Assembly (NCBI GenBank): GCA_035555315.1
Contig: DATMGU010000064.1
Location: 1 to 34,220 of the forward strand
DNA: 34,220 nucleotides
Source of the DNA: DATMGU01 sp035555315
Lineage (GTDB): Bacteria; Pseudomonadota; Alphaproteobacteria; ATCC43930; CGMCC-115725
Direction: 5' to 3'
Every line of letters begins with the position of its first letter. Positions within the stretch are counted from its first letter, which is position 1. Positions 8,175 through 18,814 of the stretch are shown here, piece after piece. The notes beneath the pieces were generated by a model that was not told the DNA's origin, did not search any database, and was given only the letters and a program-made list of their open reading frames with translations. The translations under genes were made by a program, and so were the position numbers.

Positions 8175-8930
8175 TCAATGCCGTTGGCTCGAGGACGACA
8201 CGACGGTGGCGGTCTGGGGCAGCCACTCAGCGGGCCTTGGTCCACCTGGCTTTATCGACCTTGTGTTGCCCGGTCGAGGACCGCGGGGTTCGCGTAATGG
8301 GAGATACAGTGCCTTGAAAAAATCGTCGGCAAGTAATCTGGCCGTTTCCGGCAGAAGCTTTTCGACCGAGCCTGCAAAGGCACTTCCCTGAAAGATTGGT
8401 TTACCGGGCGCCCCTTTTGCTCGCATTTGAAACATGGCGAATAGTCGCTCGACGAGCTCTCCGCCGGCGCCAGCGAATAGAAAATCCTCAAAGTCTGTGT
8501 GTATCGTTATGCAGTCCCACCATAATTTTACGTACTTGCGTGCTGGATGAATATACATCATCGGCCGGTTAAGTCCCCGGCAGCAATAGAAATGATGGTT
8601 ATTGGCACCTCGGTCCGCTGCCGCAAAAACCGCAAATGGTAGATCCGGGATTGAAGGACTGCGCGTCAGAGCCTCAAGATCAAAATTCGGCGCAGCCGAG
8701 CCGATAAGGACCGATAGTCGATCGGCAAATCGGGACAGATCGCAATTGGCAAGACCAGGCGGAAGGTGCGGCTCGGCCCGTATTGCGGCCAAGAGTGCCG
8801 CGTGAGTGCCAAATCCCATAGAAGCAGCAAGCGCCTCAGCAATATGCGCGCTTTTTACGTGAGGCGCTTCGGTTTTGACCAACCGCCTCAGCACCAGACA
8901 ATTTTGTTCTGTAAGGATGAATACAGACAT
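8175..8930 (-). CDS. Hypothetical protein of the inverted-repeat element (251 aa)
   Basis: Function not recognised. The N-terminal 50 residues (MSVFILTEQNCLVLRRLV ... IAEALAASMGFGTHAALLAAI) are helical. They resemble a short motif, seen in several plasmid-borne and glyoxalase-superfamily-like proteins, in which a helix is followed by a GF-x(2)-HAAL-type segment. The rest includes FAAADRGANNHHFYCCRGLNRPMMYIHPARKYVKLWWDCITIHTDFEDFLFAGAGGELVERLFAMF, with aromatic residues and a Cys pair but no known catalytic signature. No signal peptide or membrane helix. The ATG at 8930 is preferred over an in-frame GTG at 8936 because GAGGGA lies eight bases before it. Codon use is less GC-biased than in neighbours, in keeping with transfer. 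It diverges from the phage-like gene at 9147. Confidence 0.65.
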   Translation of the reverse strand: MSVFILTEQNCLVLRRLVKTEAPHVKSAHIAEALAASMGFGTHAALLAAIRAEPHLPPGLANCDLSRFADRLSVLIGSAAPNFDLEALTRSPSIPDLPFAVFAAADRGANNHHFYCCRGLNRPMMYIHPARKYVKLWWDCITIHTDFEDFLFAGAGGELVERLFAMFQMRAKGAPGKPIFQGSAFAGSVEKLLPETARLLADDFFKALYLPLREPRGPRPGNTRSIKPGGPRPAEWLPQTATVVSSSSQRH

Positions 8931-9146
8931 CAGCACGGTCCCTCTTGAGGGCTGTCCATCGCCGATTACCGACAGCCTTTTGGGCCGACGCGGATATCTT
9001 CAGGAGGTAGATTTCGCTTTGACCCGGCGACAGGTCTGGCCGAACACCGGGCGTAATAGTAGCACACGCTTTAGAGTTTTTACTATGGCCAATCACGGGA
9101 GAGCAGCTATAGCGCTAGCGAGTCTGGGAAGAGGGATGCGGAGCGC

Positions 9147-9488
9147 ATGAACGCAGATCCGGAGTCGAATACTCTTGGTGAGCTGGAGGACATTCTAGTC
9201 GCGCACCGGGCGCTGGCGGTGCTGACCTTGTTGCGTAGCTGTCTAGGCGTGGCCAACGACATGGTCATCCGTTCCTATCTCGCGAAAGTTGGTCTTGAGG
9301 GCTCGTATGAGGATCGGCGCCAATGCCTCGAGCATCTGGGGCGCCATGGCTTGGTGGAGACGCGGCCGTTTTCACATCTGATCGTGGTGACGCTAACAGA
9401 GCGCGGTGAAGATGCCGCGCGGGGCGCCCTGGCGATCGGCGGTGTAGAACGGCCAGGCCCGGGGCACCGGTACCCTGGTATCGAGTAA
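9147..9488 (+). CDS. Mu-like phage winged-helix protein (VpaChn25_0724 family type)
   Basis: A 113-residue protein with the pattern LVAHRALAVLTLLRS ... RRQCLEHLGRHGLVETRP ... LIVVTLTERGEDAARGALAIGGVERPGPG. The HR-LA-L-LL opening, the winged-helix middle, and the ending TLTERG-D-A-G-x(2)-PGV-RP-P match, from memory, a small DNA-binding-like protein found in Mu-like prophages. Its role there is not established. No other phage gene is present here, so it is either a remnant or a captured cargo gene of the inverted-repeat element. Start at 9147 (MNADPESN) follows GGGATGCGGAGCGC, a moderate ribosome site. Confidence 0.75.
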   Translation: MNADPESNTLGELEDILVAHRALAVLTLLRSCLGVANDMVIRSYLAKVGLEGSYEDRRQCLEHLGRHGLVETRPFSHLIVVTLTERGEDAARGALAIGGVERPGPGHRYPGIE

Positions 9489-9711
9489 CATCTGGCCTAT
9501 TTCTTTCAATACCCGATCGCCAGGTCGATCACGCTAAGCACGGGGGGCATGATCCGCGAGACACCATAGGGCGATAGGCGCGCGACATCTTGGGGTGTGT
9601 CCGCTATCGAGCGCCTAGCAAAACCCGTCCAGCGACTACAGTGGGCGCAAATCAGCCGTAGTCGGGCCGAGCTTCTAACGTCAGCTCCGCACCCTGAACC
9701 GACCTTGAGCA

Positions 9712-9739
9712 CGGGGACCAAGCGTTAGATTTTATCCAC
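9712..9739 (-). repeat. Right terminal inverted repeat
   Basis: Read on the minus strand from 9739 it begins GTGGATAAAATCTAAC, then CTTGGT and CCCG, the counterpart of 8075-8102. Its outer end is eight bases from the hlyD stop codon (9748-9750). Confidence 0.75.
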
Positions 9740-9747
9740 GAGAACGC

Positions 9748-11193
9748 TCAGGGCTCGCGGATGCTTTCGTCCATGCCGCGCAGCAGCGGATAGAGGAAAT
9801 ACGACGCGACGGTGCGTTGGCCGACCTTGATCTCGGCGGTGATCGGGCTGCCGGGCATCAACCGTGTGCCGACGGGCAGGTTCTTCAGCGTCGACCGGTC
9901 CAGATCGATGAAGGTCTTGTAATAGACGCCTCCGGCGCTGACCGAGGATCGGCCGATGCCGCTCGTCTGGTTGTTCTGATCGCGCGAGAACGCATCCTCG
10001 CTGATCGTGCGCACGACGCCCGTGGCGGTGCCGTAACGCTGGAACGGATAGGCTTCGAGCTTGATGCGCGCCGCGTCGCCGTTTTTGACATGGCCGAGGT
10101 CGCCTGCGTCGATCTGCGCCTCGACCTGCAGCGGCGCGTTCAACGGCACCAGGGTCATCAACGGCTCGGCTTCCTTGACGACGGAGCCGATCGAGCGGGA
10201 CGCCACTTCCAGGACGACGGCGTCGCTCTCGGCCTTGAGGGTGACCAGATCATGCCGGCGAATCGCCTTGTTGAGCTGATCGTCGGCGGTTTCCCGGTCG
10301 CGCCGGACGGTCACCAACTCCTCGGCGATCTTGCGGTGCCATTCCTCCAGGAAGCCGTCCCGCTCGCTTTTCGCGCCGGCCAATTCGTGGTCGGTCTGGT
10401 CTATCGTGTGGGTCACGTCGCTGATTTCGCGGCTGACCGACAGGCGGGCGTCGCGCGCCTGCAGGGTGTTGAGCCGCGAGCCGACCTGACGCTGTTCAAG
10501 CTCGCCGCGCATGTCCTCGATGGATTGCAGGCCTTGCAGGCGCCGGTTCAACTGCCCCAGATCGGCGTGCTTGTTCTCCAGGGTGGCCTGCAGCCGCGCG
10601 ATCTTCTCGGTATAGGTCGTCACCTGCGCCTGGTATTGCGCCTGGCGGCTTTCATAGAGCGAGCGTTCCAGCGCGGCATCGGTGCCCGGCAAAGGCGTGA
10701 AGGGTTGCCGGGACAGTTCGGCGTTGAGCCGGGCGATTTCGCCGTCGAAACTCGCAACGCGGCCCTGCAGCTGGTCGACATCCGCCTGGATGAAGGTCGG
10801 ATCGAGCACCGCCAGGGTTTCGCCCTGATGGACGACCGTGCCGGCGGTGACCGGCAACGACCGGATGATCGAGGTCTCCAGCGGTTGCACGACCAGGTTC
10901 TGCGCGGTGCTGACCAGCTTGCCGCGCGCCGTGATCACCTCGTCGACCCGCGCGAAACTGGCCCATACCACGGCGGCGGCGACCAAAGCGGTGACGGCGT
11001 AGAGCATCAGGCGGGCGGTCAGCGGCTCCGGCCCGTGTTCGATTTCCAGCGCGTCGGATTGGAATTCCGCCACGACCCGTGCCGGCACCCGTATTTTCAG
11101 GCGGGGGTGCCGTTTTGGCAGGGGGGAGGGTCGAGGCGTGACGGCCGGCCGGCGGCGGCCGACCAGAGCCGAGCCGGGCTCACGTCCGATCAT
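9748..11193 (-). CDS. Type I secretion membrane-fusion (HlyD-family) protein
   Basis: A 481-residue periplasmic adaptor. The N-terminal cytoplasmic tail (1-60) is basic and Pro-rich; one membrane helix follows (about 61-81, RLMLYAVTALVAAAVVWASFA). Next come the biotinyl-like half VDEVITARGKLVSTAQNLVVQPLE, a long coiled-coil hairpin (about 130-320, many Gln/Glu/Arg heptads), the second lipoyl half KAESDAVVLEVASRSIGSVVKEAEPLMTLVP, and the C-terminal HlyD signature region around AARIKLEAYPFQRYGTATGVVR. Such adaptors link a HlyB-type ABC exporter to an outer-membrane TolC channel. It follows the exporter gene after 40 bp in the same direction. No TolC or repeat-in-toxin substrate gene is in the window; the inverted-repeat element lies immediately downstream. 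Confidence 0.93.
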   Translation of the reverse strand: MIGREPGSALVGRRRPAVTPRPSPLPKRHPRLKIRVPARVVAEFQSDALEIEHGPEPLTARLMLYAVTALVAAAVVWASFARVDEVITARGKLVSTAQNLVVQPLETSIIRSLPVTAGTVVHQGETLAVLDPTFIQADVDQLQGRVASFDGEIARLNAELSRQPFTPLPGTDAALERSLYESRQAQYQAQVTTYTEKIARLQATLENKHADLGQLNRRLQGLQSIEDMRGELEQRQVGSRLNTLQARDARLSVSREISDVTHTIDQTDHELAGAKSERDGFLEEWHRKIAEELVTVRRDRETADDQLNKAIRRHDLVTLKAESDAVVLEVASRSIGSVVKEAEPLMTLVPLNAPLQVEAQIDAGDLGHVKNGDAARIKLEAYPFQRYGTATGVVRTISEDAFSRDQNNQTSGIGRSSVSAGGVYYKTFIDLDRSTLKNLPVGTRLMPGSPITAEIKVGQRTVASYFLYPLLRGMDESIREP

Positions 11194-11233
11194 CGTGATG
11201 TCCTCATCGCCGGGTGCCTCATCGCCACATGCC

Positions 11234-13387
11234 TCATCCCAGATGCCGGTTCTGCTGTTGCCACAAGCCGCGATAGATCGTGCAGCGTCCCAGCAGCTCC
11301 TTATGCCCGCCGCTATCGACGACGCGGCCGCGATCGAGCACCAGGATGCGATCGGCGTCGACCAGCGACGACAGCCGGTGGGAGACGATGATCAGGGTGC
11401 GGCCCTCGGCGATGTGGCGCAGATTGGTCTGCACGATCGCCTCGCTTTCGGCATCCAACGCGCTGGTCGCCTCGTCGAGGATCAGGATCCGTGGCTTGGT
11501 CAGCAGGGCGCGGGCGATCGCCAGGCGTTGCCGCTGGCCGCCGGACAGGTTCGCCGCCCCCTCGTCGATCCGCGTCTCGAAGCCTTGCGGCAGGCGCTCG
11601 ATGAATTCCTCCGCACCGGCGAGGCGCGCCGCCTCGGCGACTTCCTGCAAGGTGGCGGAGGGGCGGGCGGCGGCGATGTTCTCGCGCACCGTGCCGCGGA
11701 ACAGGAAATCATCCTGCAGCACCACGCCGATATGGGTCCGCAGATGCACCAGATCGATCTCGCGCAGATCGTAGCCATCGAGGCGGACGATGCCCGCCTC
11801 GGCACTGTGCAGGCCTTGCAGCAGCCGGGTGATCGTGGTCTTGCCCGAGCCGCTGCGGCCCATGATGCCGAAGATGCTGCCCTCGGGGATCTGAAACGAG
11901 ACGTCGTCCAGCGCCGGCGGGGTCGTGCCGCCCTGGGTGGAACCATAGCGGAAGGTCACCCCGTCGAAGTCGACGGCGCCCTTGATCGGCATGCGCAACC
12001 CGCGACCGGTCGCGCCTTGCTCCGGCTTGGCGTTCATGATGGTGCCGAGCATGCCGATCGACAGGGCGGTTTCCTGATACTCGTGGATCAGGCTGACCAA
12101 TTGGACCAGCGGCCCGGATACCCGGCCGGCCAGCATCTGGAACGCGATCAGCGCGCCGACCGTCAACGTTCCGTCGAACACGCTCTGCGCGCCGAAGCCG
12201 ATGATCGCCACCAGCATCAGCTTTTCCAGAAGGCCGGTGACGGATTGGGCGGTGGCCGAGATCTTGCCGACCTCGAAATGCATGGTGACCGCCTGGGCCG
12301 ACCGGTTCTCCCACTCGCGCCGCTGCCGGGCCTCCAGCGCCAGGGATTTCACCGTCCGCATGCCGTGGATGGTCTCGACCAGGAAAGCCTGCCGCTCGCC
12401 CTCGGCGAGGTAGAGCCGACGCAGCCGGCGGCGGAACGGCCCGATCAACGCGGTGATGACGCCGCCGATCAGCAGCGTGAACAGCAGCACGGTGAAGCTC
12501 AGCCCCGGGCTGTACAACACCAGGATCGGCGCGAACACCAGGAGGGCCGTCGCATCGAGCCCGGTCAGGAACAGCCGGCCGGTCAGGAATTCGCGGACCT
12601 TGCTGGCCTGCTGCATGTGCTGCACCAGCACGCCGGCCGGCGCCCGGTCGAAGAAATCGATCGGCAGCGAAGCCAGATGGGTGAAGGTGCGCGTGGCGAC
12701 GCGGATGTCGATCCGGTTGGTCGCGAACAGCAGCAGATAGCGCCGCAGGAAGGTGAACACGGCGTCGAACACCAGGGCGATGGCGATGCCGCCGCTCAAC
12801 ACGTATAGCGTGCTGTAGCTTTGATGGACCAACACCTTGTCGATGACGATCTGCAGATAGATCGGCGTCGCCAGCATCAACAGGTTGAGCAGCAGGGCGG
12901 CGATGCCGATGTCGCGAAAGAAGCGCTTCTGGCGCAGGAATTCCGGGATGAACCAGCCGATGCCGAACGGCCGATCCGGATCGGCCACGCCGAAATCCCG
13001 CTTCAGCAGGAGCACGCGACCCTGCCATTCCGCCTCGAACGTCGCTTGATCGAGGAACAGGAAGCCTTGCGTCTCGGCGAGCGGGTCGCTCAGCACGACC
13101 TCCGGCTTGCCGCGATCGGTCCGGAAGCCGGAGAGGATGATCGATGCGCCGTTCCTGAGGCGGGCGATCGCCGGCAACGCGGTGCCCAGGGTTGCGAGAT
13201 CGTCCCAGGCGAGCGTGGCGACCTTGGCGCGCAGGCCGGCCGTCCGCGCCATGCGGATCAATTGGGCGTCGGTCGGCTCGTCACCGGCCGATGCCCAGTC
13301 ATGCGTCAGCCGCTCGGCCGAGAGATCCAGGGCATGAAAACGCCCGATCCTGGCGAGGCAGGCGATGCCGCTGGGTGGCGGAGTCAT
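11234..13387 (-). CDS. Type I secretion ABC exporter (HlyB-like) with degenerate C39 peptidase domain
   Basis: A 717-residue fusion: an N-terminal C39-like domain (about 1-130), a six-helix membrane domain (about 150-430, with FIPEFLRQKRFFRDIGIAALLLNLLMLATPIYLQIVIDKVL), and an ATPase with Walker A GRSGSGKT, signature LSGGQRQRLAIARALL, Walker B ILILDEATSALDA and switch His in IIVSHRLSSL. In active C39 proteases the catalytic Cys is in DCG-x(2)-CL; here the segment is PSGIACLARIGRFHALDLS, so the Cys is Ser. This makes it a HlyB-type non-cleaving docking domain, as in exporters of proteins with C-terminal signals. ATG 13387 is preferred over a TTG at 13441 because it starts at the domain boundary with AGGGTGGGG upstream. 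The substrate is not in the window. Confidence 0.93.
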   Translation of the reverse strand: MTPPPSGIACLARIGRFHALDLSAERLTHDWASAGDEPTDAQLIRMARTAGLRAKVATLAWDDLATLGTALPAIARLRNGASIILSGFRTDRGKPEVVLSDPLAETQGFLFLDQATFEAEWQGRVLLLKRDFGVADPDRPFGIGWFIPEFLRQKRFFRDIGIAALLLNLLMLATPIYLQIVIDKVLVHQSYSTLYVLSGGIAIALVFDAVFTFLRRYLLLFATNRIDIRVATRTFTHLASLPIDFFDRAPAGVLVQHMQQASKVREFLTGRLFLTGLDATALLVFAPILVLYSPGLSFTVLLFTLLIGGVITALIGPFRRRLRRLYLAEGERQAFLVETIHGMRTVKSLALEARQRREWENRSAQAVTMHFEVGKISATAQSVTGLLEKLMLVAIIGFGAQSVFDGTLTVGALIAFQMLAGRVSGPLVQLVSLIHEYQETALSIGMLGTIMNAKPEQGATGRGLRMPIKGAVDFDGVTFRYGSTQGGTTPPALDDVSFQIPEGSIFGIMGRSGSGKTTITRLLQGLHSAEAGIVRLDGYDLREIDLVHLRTHIGVVLQDDFLFRGTVRENIAAARPSATLQEVAEAARLAGAEEFIERLPQGFETRIDEGAANLSGGQRQRLAIARALLTKPRILILDEATSALDAESEAIVQTNLRHIAEGRTLIIVSHRLSSLVDADRILVLDRGRVVDSGGHKELLGRCTIYRGLWQQQNRHLG

Positions 13388-13503
13388 GCCCCACCCTGTA
13401 CTAAGGGGGCCCGTGGTGAGCGGCGCGCGCGCGCTTGCCAAATTTCTCGCAGGACCATCGTCTTCCAGACCACCTCTCGGGCCGTGCTTCTCGTGGGCCG
13501 TGA

Positions 13504-13532
13504 TTGTTGCTACCGCTCAGGTTTGCTAGGGT
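13504..13532 (+). promoter_or_regulatory. Possible sigma-70-type promoter of gyrA
   Basis: TTGTTG (13504-13509) and TAGGGT (13527-13532) are 17 bp apart, 90 bp before gyrA. Each hexamer matches only three of six consensus bases, so this is a weak candidate. Confidence 0.3.
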
Positions 13533-13622
13533 GGTTTCTCGTTGGCCCAGCCCCGCGGCCAAACCTGCCCTTACCGGGCCCGCCCTCCGTCGGCCTGCCC
13601 TCATTCGGACTGTATCTCATAA

Positions 13623-16473
<2,851 letters not shown>

Positions 16474-16487
<14 letters not shown>

Positions 16488-17019
16488 AGTCGGCGTCTAT
16501 CCCGGCACGTTCGACCCGATCACGAACGGCCATACCGACGTGATCCTGCGGGCGGCCAAGCTGGTCGACCGCCTGATCATCGGTGTCGCCCGCAATGCCG
16601 GCAAAGGTCCGCTGTTTTCAGATGGCGAGCGGGTCGACATGGTGCGCGACGAGATCGCGCATCTGGGAGATCCGGACTTGGCGAGCCGCGTCGAGGTGCA
16701 GTCCTTCGAAATTCTGCTGATGAATTTCGCCATGTCGGTGGGCGCGTCGGTCATCGTGCGCGGATTGCGCGCCGTCTCGGATTTCGAATACGAATTCCAG
16801 ATGGCGGGCATGAACGCCCGGCTGAATCCGGCGATCGAGACGGTGTTTCTGATGGCCTCGGACCGCTATCAGTTCATCTCCTCCCGCTTCGTGAAGGAGA
16901 TCGGCCTGCTGGGCGGCGATGTGTCGCACTTCGTTTCGCCCCGGATCGTCGATCGGCTGAACCGGCGTTTCGTCCAATCGGGCAGGAAGACCGGCGGGGG
17001 TGACGCCTCGGATGCCTGA
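16474..17019 (+). CDS. coaD: Phosphopantetheine adenylyltransferase
   Basis: A 181-residue nucleotidyltransferase catalysing ATP + 4'-phosphopantetheine to dephospho-CoA, the fourth step of coenzyme A synthesis. Motifs are YPGTFDPITNGH (residues 9-20, the (T/H)xGH nucleotide site), VRGLRAVSDFEYEFQMAGMN in the middle, and ISSRFVKEIGLLGGDVSHFV towards the end. Start ATG 16474 lies inside the end of gyrA with GGGTGGTG upstream and gives the normal family N-terminus; the longer frame from 16372 is gyrA coding sequence read in another frame. The 14-nt overlap implies translational coupling. The C-terminal 20 residues are a Gly/Ser/Asp-rich extension. Confidence 0.97.
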
Positions 17020-17038
17020 GCCCGTCTGGCGCGGGCTC
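17018..17038 (+). terminator. Hairpin at the end of coaD
   Basis: GAGCCCG and CGGGCTC pair perfectly around a 7-nt loop and overlap the coaD stop codon. No T-run follows, so a rho-independent role is doubtful. Confidence 0.35.
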
Positions 17039-17108
17039 GCGCGGCGGCATGCGTTGGTGGTTCTTTTTCGAGGATGATCGCGTCGGCGATTATCGACAAC
17101 CCTCGGCA

Positions 17109-17138
17109 TTGACCGCCGGCCATCGATCCGCCTATGTT
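17109..17138 (+). promoter_or_regulatory. Sigma-70-type promoter of tRNA-Lys
   Basis: TTGACC (17109-17114, five of six consensus bases) and TATGTT (17133-17138, four of six) are separated by 18 bp. The implied transcription start at about 17145 is some 25 bases before the tRNA. Confidence 0.55.
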
Positions 17139-17170
17139 CCGCGCCCATCAAATGCGTCTGCCTCCATGAC

Positions 17171-17246
17171 GATCCGGTAGCTCAGTTGGTAGAGCATGTG
17201 ACTTTTAATCACAGGGTCCTGGGTTCGAATCCCAGCCGGGTCACCA
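17171..17246 (+). tRNA. tRNA-Lys (anticodon UUU)
   Basis: A 76-nt cloverleaf with an encoded CCA end. The acceptor stem GATCCGG/CCGGGTC pairs with one U-G. The D arm is GCTCAGTTGGTAGAGC, the anticodon arm is TGTGA-CTTTTAA-TCACA with anticodon TTT, and the T arm is CTGGG-TTCGAAT-CCCAG. All stems close. Confidence 0.97.
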
Positions 17247-17319
17247 TATCTTTGGCTTGCGTGGTACACTTTCTGATAATATTTCGGTGACCTAATGTTC
17301 GACCGCTTCACTTTGTCGG

Positions 17320-17547
17320 ATGATCCCCAGCGTGGTAAAATTGGCTAGACCAACTGAAATCGACCCGCAGGTCAGTCGTGCGGCGCGTTACCTCATCGAT
17401 ACTTTCGGGCGCGACGCGCTCGATCATGTCGAACGGCGAATCGCCTCTCTGCAAGGCGGCGACGGGGTCGCCGGCATCGCCCATTGGCAGGAAGTCGCCC
17501 GGGCGGTCCGCAAATATACCGGGGTGTCCGAAACCTCCAACGGGTAA
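17320..17547 (+). CDS. Small conserved hypothetical protein (75 aa)
   Basis: A short soluble protein (VSRAARYLIDTFGRDALDHVERRIASLQGGDGVAGIAHWQEVARAVRKY) of a pattern common in alphaproteobacteria: a helix with ARYLID-FG-DA, an acidic/basic linker, then HW-EVARAV. I know of no assigned function. The start is uncertain: ATG 17320, GTG 17332 or TTG 17341 are all in frame and none has a strong ribosome site. The stop codon lies in the first copy of a 15-bp tandem repeat, and a terminator follows. Confidence 0.65.
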   Translation: MIPSVVKLARPTEIDPQVSRAARYLIDTFGRDALDHVERRIASLQGGDGVAGIAHWQEVARAVRKYTGVSETSNG

Positions 17548-17580
17548 GCCGGCAACGGGTAAGCCGGCAACGGCAAGCCG
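17541..17580. repeat. 15-bp tandem repeat
   Basis: CGGGTAAGCCGGCAA occurs at 17541-17555 and 17556-17570, then a partial copy (CGGCAAGCCG). The first copy holds the stop codon of the preceding small gene. Confidence 0.8.
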
Positions 17581-17593
17581 GCCGCCGCGCGCC

Positions 17594-17624
17594 AGCCGGC
17601 AGGCGATGGACCTGCCGGCTTTTC
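17594..17624. terminator. Rho-independent terminator between convergent genes
   Basis: Perfect 10-bp arms AGCCGGCAGG (17594-17603) and CCTGCCGGCT (17611-17620) enclose a 7-nt loop and are followed by TTT (17621-17623). It lies between the small plus-strand gene and the minus-strand binding protein, so it mainly ends rightward transcription. Confidence 0.8.
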
Positions 17625-17641
17625 GCGTTGGGCCGATGTCG

Positions 17642-18676
17642 CTATCGGATCGGCGGGGCGTAGAGCAGGCCGCCCTTGGTCCAGAGGGCGTTCAGCCCCC
17701 GGTCCATGGCCAGCGGGGTTTTCGGTCCGAGGTTGCGCTCGAAGATCTCCCCGTAATTGCCGACCGACTTGATCGCCGTATAGGCCCAGGTTTCCGGCAG
17801 GCCGAGGGCGGCACCCATGCCGGGCACGACGCCCAGCAGCCGCTGAACGCCGGGATCGGTGCTGGTCTTGAAGCTGTCGATCGTGGCGGCGGTGATGCCG
17901 CGTTCCTCCGCCTCGATCAGCGCGTACATCGTCCAGCGCACGATGTCGGAGAATTGCGGATCATCCTTGCGCGTGGCCAGGCTGATCGGCTCCTTCGAGA
18001 TCGTTTCAGGCAGGATGACGTAGTCCCCGGGCTGTCCGGCCCGGCTGGCACGGACGGCCGCCAAGCCCGATTTGTCGGTCGTATACGCATCGCAGCGGCC
18101 CGAGAAGAAGCTTTCCACCGCCGGGTCGACGCCCTCGATGACGATCGGCTTGAAGCTGATGCCATTGGCGCGGGCGTAATCCGCGATGTTCAGTTCCGAG
18201 GTCGATCCGCTGAGGATGCAGACGGACGCGCCGTTCAACTCCTTCAGGCTTTTGATGCCGAGCTTGGCCGGCACCATGACGCCCTGGCCGTCGTAGAAGG
18301 TGACGGCGGCGAAATCCAGGCCGAGCTGCGCGTCGCGGGTCAGCGTCCAGGTGGCGGAGCGCGACAGCACGTCGATCTCGCCGGATTGCAGAGCCGTGAA
18401 GCGCTGCTGGGAGCTTAGCGGCGAGAACTTGATCTTGTCGGGATCACCGAGGATCGCCGCGGCGACGGCCCGGCATAGATCGATCTCGAAACCTTGGAAA
18501 TGGCCTTGGCTGTCCGCCAGGGCGAAACCCGGATTGCCGGTATTGATGCCGCAGGCCAAGGCGCCGCGAGTCTTGATCGTATCGACCAGCCCCGCGGCAT
18601 GCGCGACACCGGTGAAAGCCAGCAGGAACGGTATTCCGAGCCAGGCGAGCCGGGACAGATTGAACGTGGCGATGAT
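17642..18676 (-). CDS. Amino-acid ABC transporter solute-binding protein (AapJ-like), apparent ATC start
   Basis: A periplasmic binding protein of the general L-amino-acid (AapJ/BztA) family. After a signal peptide ending VAHA come VDTIKTRGALACGINTGNPGFALADSQG, FEIDLCRAVAAAILGD, FTALQSGEIDVLSRSATWTLTRD and FAAVTFYDGQGVMVP; it ends in the family's NYGEIFERNLG region. It should deliver amino acids to an inner-membrane permease, but no permease or ATPase genes are adjacent. The usual downstream TTG (18559) would delete the signal peptide. The frame is open back to a TAG at 18680-18682 with no ATG, GTG or TTG before the signal sequence. AGAGGAG sits six bases before an ATC at 18676, giving IIATFNLSRLAWLGIPFLLA. 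Start is therefore inferred as ATC. Confidence 0.88.
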   Translation of the reverse strand: MIATFNLSRLAWLGIPFLLAFTGVAHAAGLVDTIKTRGALACGINTGNPGFALADSQGHFQGFEIDLCRAVAAAILGDPDKIKFSPLSSQQRFTALQSGEIDVLSRSATWTLTRDAQLGLDFAAVTFYDGQGVMVPAKLGIKSLKELNGASVCILSGSTSELNIADYARANGISFKPIVIEGVDPAVESFFSGRCDAYTTDKSGLAAVRASRAGQPGDYVILPETISKEPISLATRKDDPQFSDIVRWTMYALIEAEERGITAATIDSFKTSTDPGVQRLLGVVPGMGAALGLPETWAYTAIKSVGNYGEIFERNLGPKTPLAMDRGLNALWTKGGLLYAPPIR

Positions 18677-18814
18677 GTGCTACTCCTCTGGAGTTGGGGG
18701 GCGTCGACCGAAGATGCACGTTAAGAGCATATGGTGTCAGGCGAATTACAGCGACGAGCGAAAAATCATCGATGGAGCGACGGCTCCTCCCGTTGGTTCC
18801 GGTGAACACAATGG

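Larger units (their letters stand above)
8075..9739. mobile_element. Putative non-autonomous transposable element with terminal inverted repeats
   Basis: The segment is bounded by inverted repeats of 28 bp with 25 identities (8075-8102 and 9712-9739). Both outer ends read GTGGATAAAATCT inwards. Weaker similarity continues inwards (CAAG followed two bases later by CGGTTC on both sides). Inside, much of 8330-9120 is visibly less GC-rich than the flanking genes. The two genes inside, an unknown protein (minus) and a phage-type winged-helix protein (plus), have no transposase motifs. The right end falls eight bases past the hlyD stop codon. No convincing target-site duplication is visible (ctag against cgag). 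I do not recognise the repeat as that of a named insertion-sequence family. Confidence 0.6.

Noticed and set aside
9506..9721. A 71-codon minus-strand frame at the right end of the element
   Set aside because: No ribosome site or family pattern, and it runs into the terminal repeat.
8065..9745. Target-site duplication flanking the inverted-repeat element
   Set aside because: The bases outside the repeats (ctag and cgag) share only three of four positions and do not support a duplication.
9816..12808. Long plus-strand frames opposite hlyD and hlyB (524 and 556 codons)
   Set aside because: Composition is typical of antisense frames, while the minus-strand products show complete HlyD and HlyB domain architecture.
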